Below are positions 62,936-64,000 of a stretch of DNA of 64,000 nt, one piece after another. The notes under the pieces were generated by a model. The model worked only from the letters and a program-made list of their open reading frames with translations, searched no databases and was not told the DNA's origin. The translations under genes were made by a program, and so were the position numbers. The stretch is from Planctomycetales bacterium 71-10 (GTDB lineage: Bacteria; Planctomycetota; Planctomycetia; Isosphaerales; Isosphaeraceae): NCBI GenBank assembly GCA_001898385.1, contig MKTT01000109.1, positions 54,903 to 118,902 on the forward strand, in the 5' to 3' direction. Position 1 is the first letter of the stretch, and each line of letters starts with the position of its first letter.

Positions 62936-64000
62936 ATGTTCTCGAAATTCTTCATCGAGCGGCCGATCTTCGCCAACGTCATCGCCATCTTCACGATGCT
63001 GGTGGGTGCCGTCACCGTCCTGTCGCTGCCGGTCGAGCAGTATCCGCAGATCCTGCCGCCCACGGTCCAGGTCGCCACGACCTACCCCGGGGCGAACGCC
63101 CAGGTCCTCTCCGACGTCGTCGCCTCGCCGATCGAGCAGGCCGTCAACGGCGTCGAGGGGATGATCTACATGTCCTCGTTGTGCTCCAGCAACGGGGCCT
63201 ACGCGCTGACGGTGACGTTCGAGGTCGGGACCGACCTGGACAAGGCCCAGATCCTCGTCCAGAACCGGCTCTCGACGGCGCTGCCGCGGCTGCCCCAGGA
63301 GGTCCAGAGGCAGGGGGGGACGGCAACGAAGCAATCGCCGAACATCCTCCTGGTGGTCGGCCTCTACTCGCCCGACCGCCGCTACGACGACCTCTACATG
63401 AGCAGCTACGCCACGCTCCAGCTCAAGAACGCGCTGGCGCGGATCGACGGCGTCGGCGAGGTCCAGGTCTTCGGGTCCAGCAGCTACGGCATGCGGATCT
63501 GGATCGACCCGGAGAAGCTGCGGGCCCGCGACCTCACGACCGAGGACGTCCTGGTCGCGATCGCCGAGCAGAACGTCCAGGTCGCCGCGGGGCAGGTCGG
63601 CCAGGCCCCCTCGCCCAAGGGGCAGGAGTTCCAGTACACGGTCGCCACCCGGGGCCGGCTGAGCGAGCCCGAGGAGTTCGGCGACATCATCGTCAAGACG
63701 GCGAGCGATCCCTCGTCGCGCATGCGGCTGACGCGGATCCGCGACGTGGCCCGGATTGAGCTGGGGGCCCAGGACTACGACACCTTCACCGAGATCGACG
63801 GCGCCCCGCCGCCGGCCTGGGCGTCTTCCAACTCCCGGGCGCCAACGCCCTCAGCGTGGCCGAGGCCGTGATCGAGGCGATGAAGGAACTGAGCAAGTCG
63901 TTCCCCGAGGGGATGGCCTACTCGATCCCGTTCAACCCGACGACCTTCGTCGAGGAGTCGGTCCACGAAGTCTACAAGACCCTCTTCGAGGCCGGGGTGC
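62936..64000 (+). pseudogene. RND (HAE1/AcrB-type) efflux pump, frameshifted, partial at window edge
   Basis: The N-terminus of an AcrB-like inner membrane pump: FFIERPIFANVIAIFTMLVG (first membrane helix), LPVEQYPQILPPTVQVATTY and PGANAQVLSDVVASPIEQAV. The reading frame breaks after FTEIDG near 63802. The continuation GRPAAGLGVFQLPGANALSV, then AEAVIEAMKELSKSFPEG, is in another frame, as if one C were missing from GGCCGCCCC. It remains open to the right edge. Either this is a real frameshift in a decaying gene or a sequence error. The upstream adaptor is truncated too. Confidence 0.75.

Overview
The window reads as a high-GC planctomycete, most likely of the family Isosphaeraceae (inference). 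The grounds are several gene families typical of that phylum: DUF1501, DUF1549/DUF1553, DUF1592/DUF1552 and planctomycete cytochrome-type proteins, a DUF1559 prepilin-like protein, an NPCBM-domain protein and a large MoxR/DUF58/BatA membrane cluster. Codons are strongly G/C-ending throughout. No rRNA or tRNA genes were seen.

The window carries its own replication and partition functions, so it is probably part of a plasmid or secondary replicon (inference). At 14.7-16.4 kb, five 22-bp direct repeats (iterons), an AT-rich stretch, a sigma70-like promoter and a hairpin precede a replication initiator gene. At 25.3-27.1 kb lies a parA-parB operon. Five copies of a 17-bp inverted repeat (consensus TTATACCCCGCGTATAR) are scattered over 22.9-29.5 kb around parAB and are proposed as its centromere. 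Two toxin-antitoxin loci (YafQ-type, and HigBA-type with a shortened toxin) and an Imm10-like gene sit in the same region.

Layout. 0-4.3 kb: chemotaxis operon cheA-cheC-cheD-cheY-cheB, with a frame break in cheA. 4.4-11.2 kb: DUF1501, DUF1549/1553 and WD40/cytochrome genes. 11.3-14.6 kb: a small hypothetical gene and a bacteriophytochrome hybrid kinase. 14.7-16.4 kb: origin and rep. 16.4-22.5 kb: a FadR-like regulator with a palindromic operator, translationally coupled to DUF1592-type and DUF1552 genes. 22.5-29.5 kb: stability region with Imm10, toxin-antitoxin loci, porin, parAB, and a prepilin-glycosidase fusion. 29.5-49.0 kb: thirteen same-strand genes for an envelope cluster (PQQ-like propeller, SIMPL, terpenoid-cyclase-like, MoxR, DUF58, BatA, VWA and other membrane or secreted proteins). 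49.2-50.1 kb: a UV-damage endonuclease. 50.1-56.1 kb: a DeoR-controlled operon for a divergent class II aldolase, lipoyl E2, fused E1 alpha-beta and a PfkB kinase. 56.1-56.5 kb: an ISAs1 transposase remnant. 56.7-61.6 kb: SDR, CoA-transferase, thiolase and GntP-family permease, which fits hydroxybutyrate/acetoacetate use. 61.7-64.0 kb: a zone of gene decay with a truncated Fis-HTH regulator, a frameshifted anion permease, a 5'-truncated RND adaptor and a frameshifted RND pump running off the edge.

The observations most worth following are the iteron origin with its partition-site family, the DeoR-aldolase-oxoacid dehydrogenase-kinase operon whose aldolase and E2 have altered catalytic motifs, the DUF1559-NAGPA fusion, and the FadR-type operator in front of a cytochrome-type gene pair. 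All similarity statements come from reading the sequence; no database search was run.
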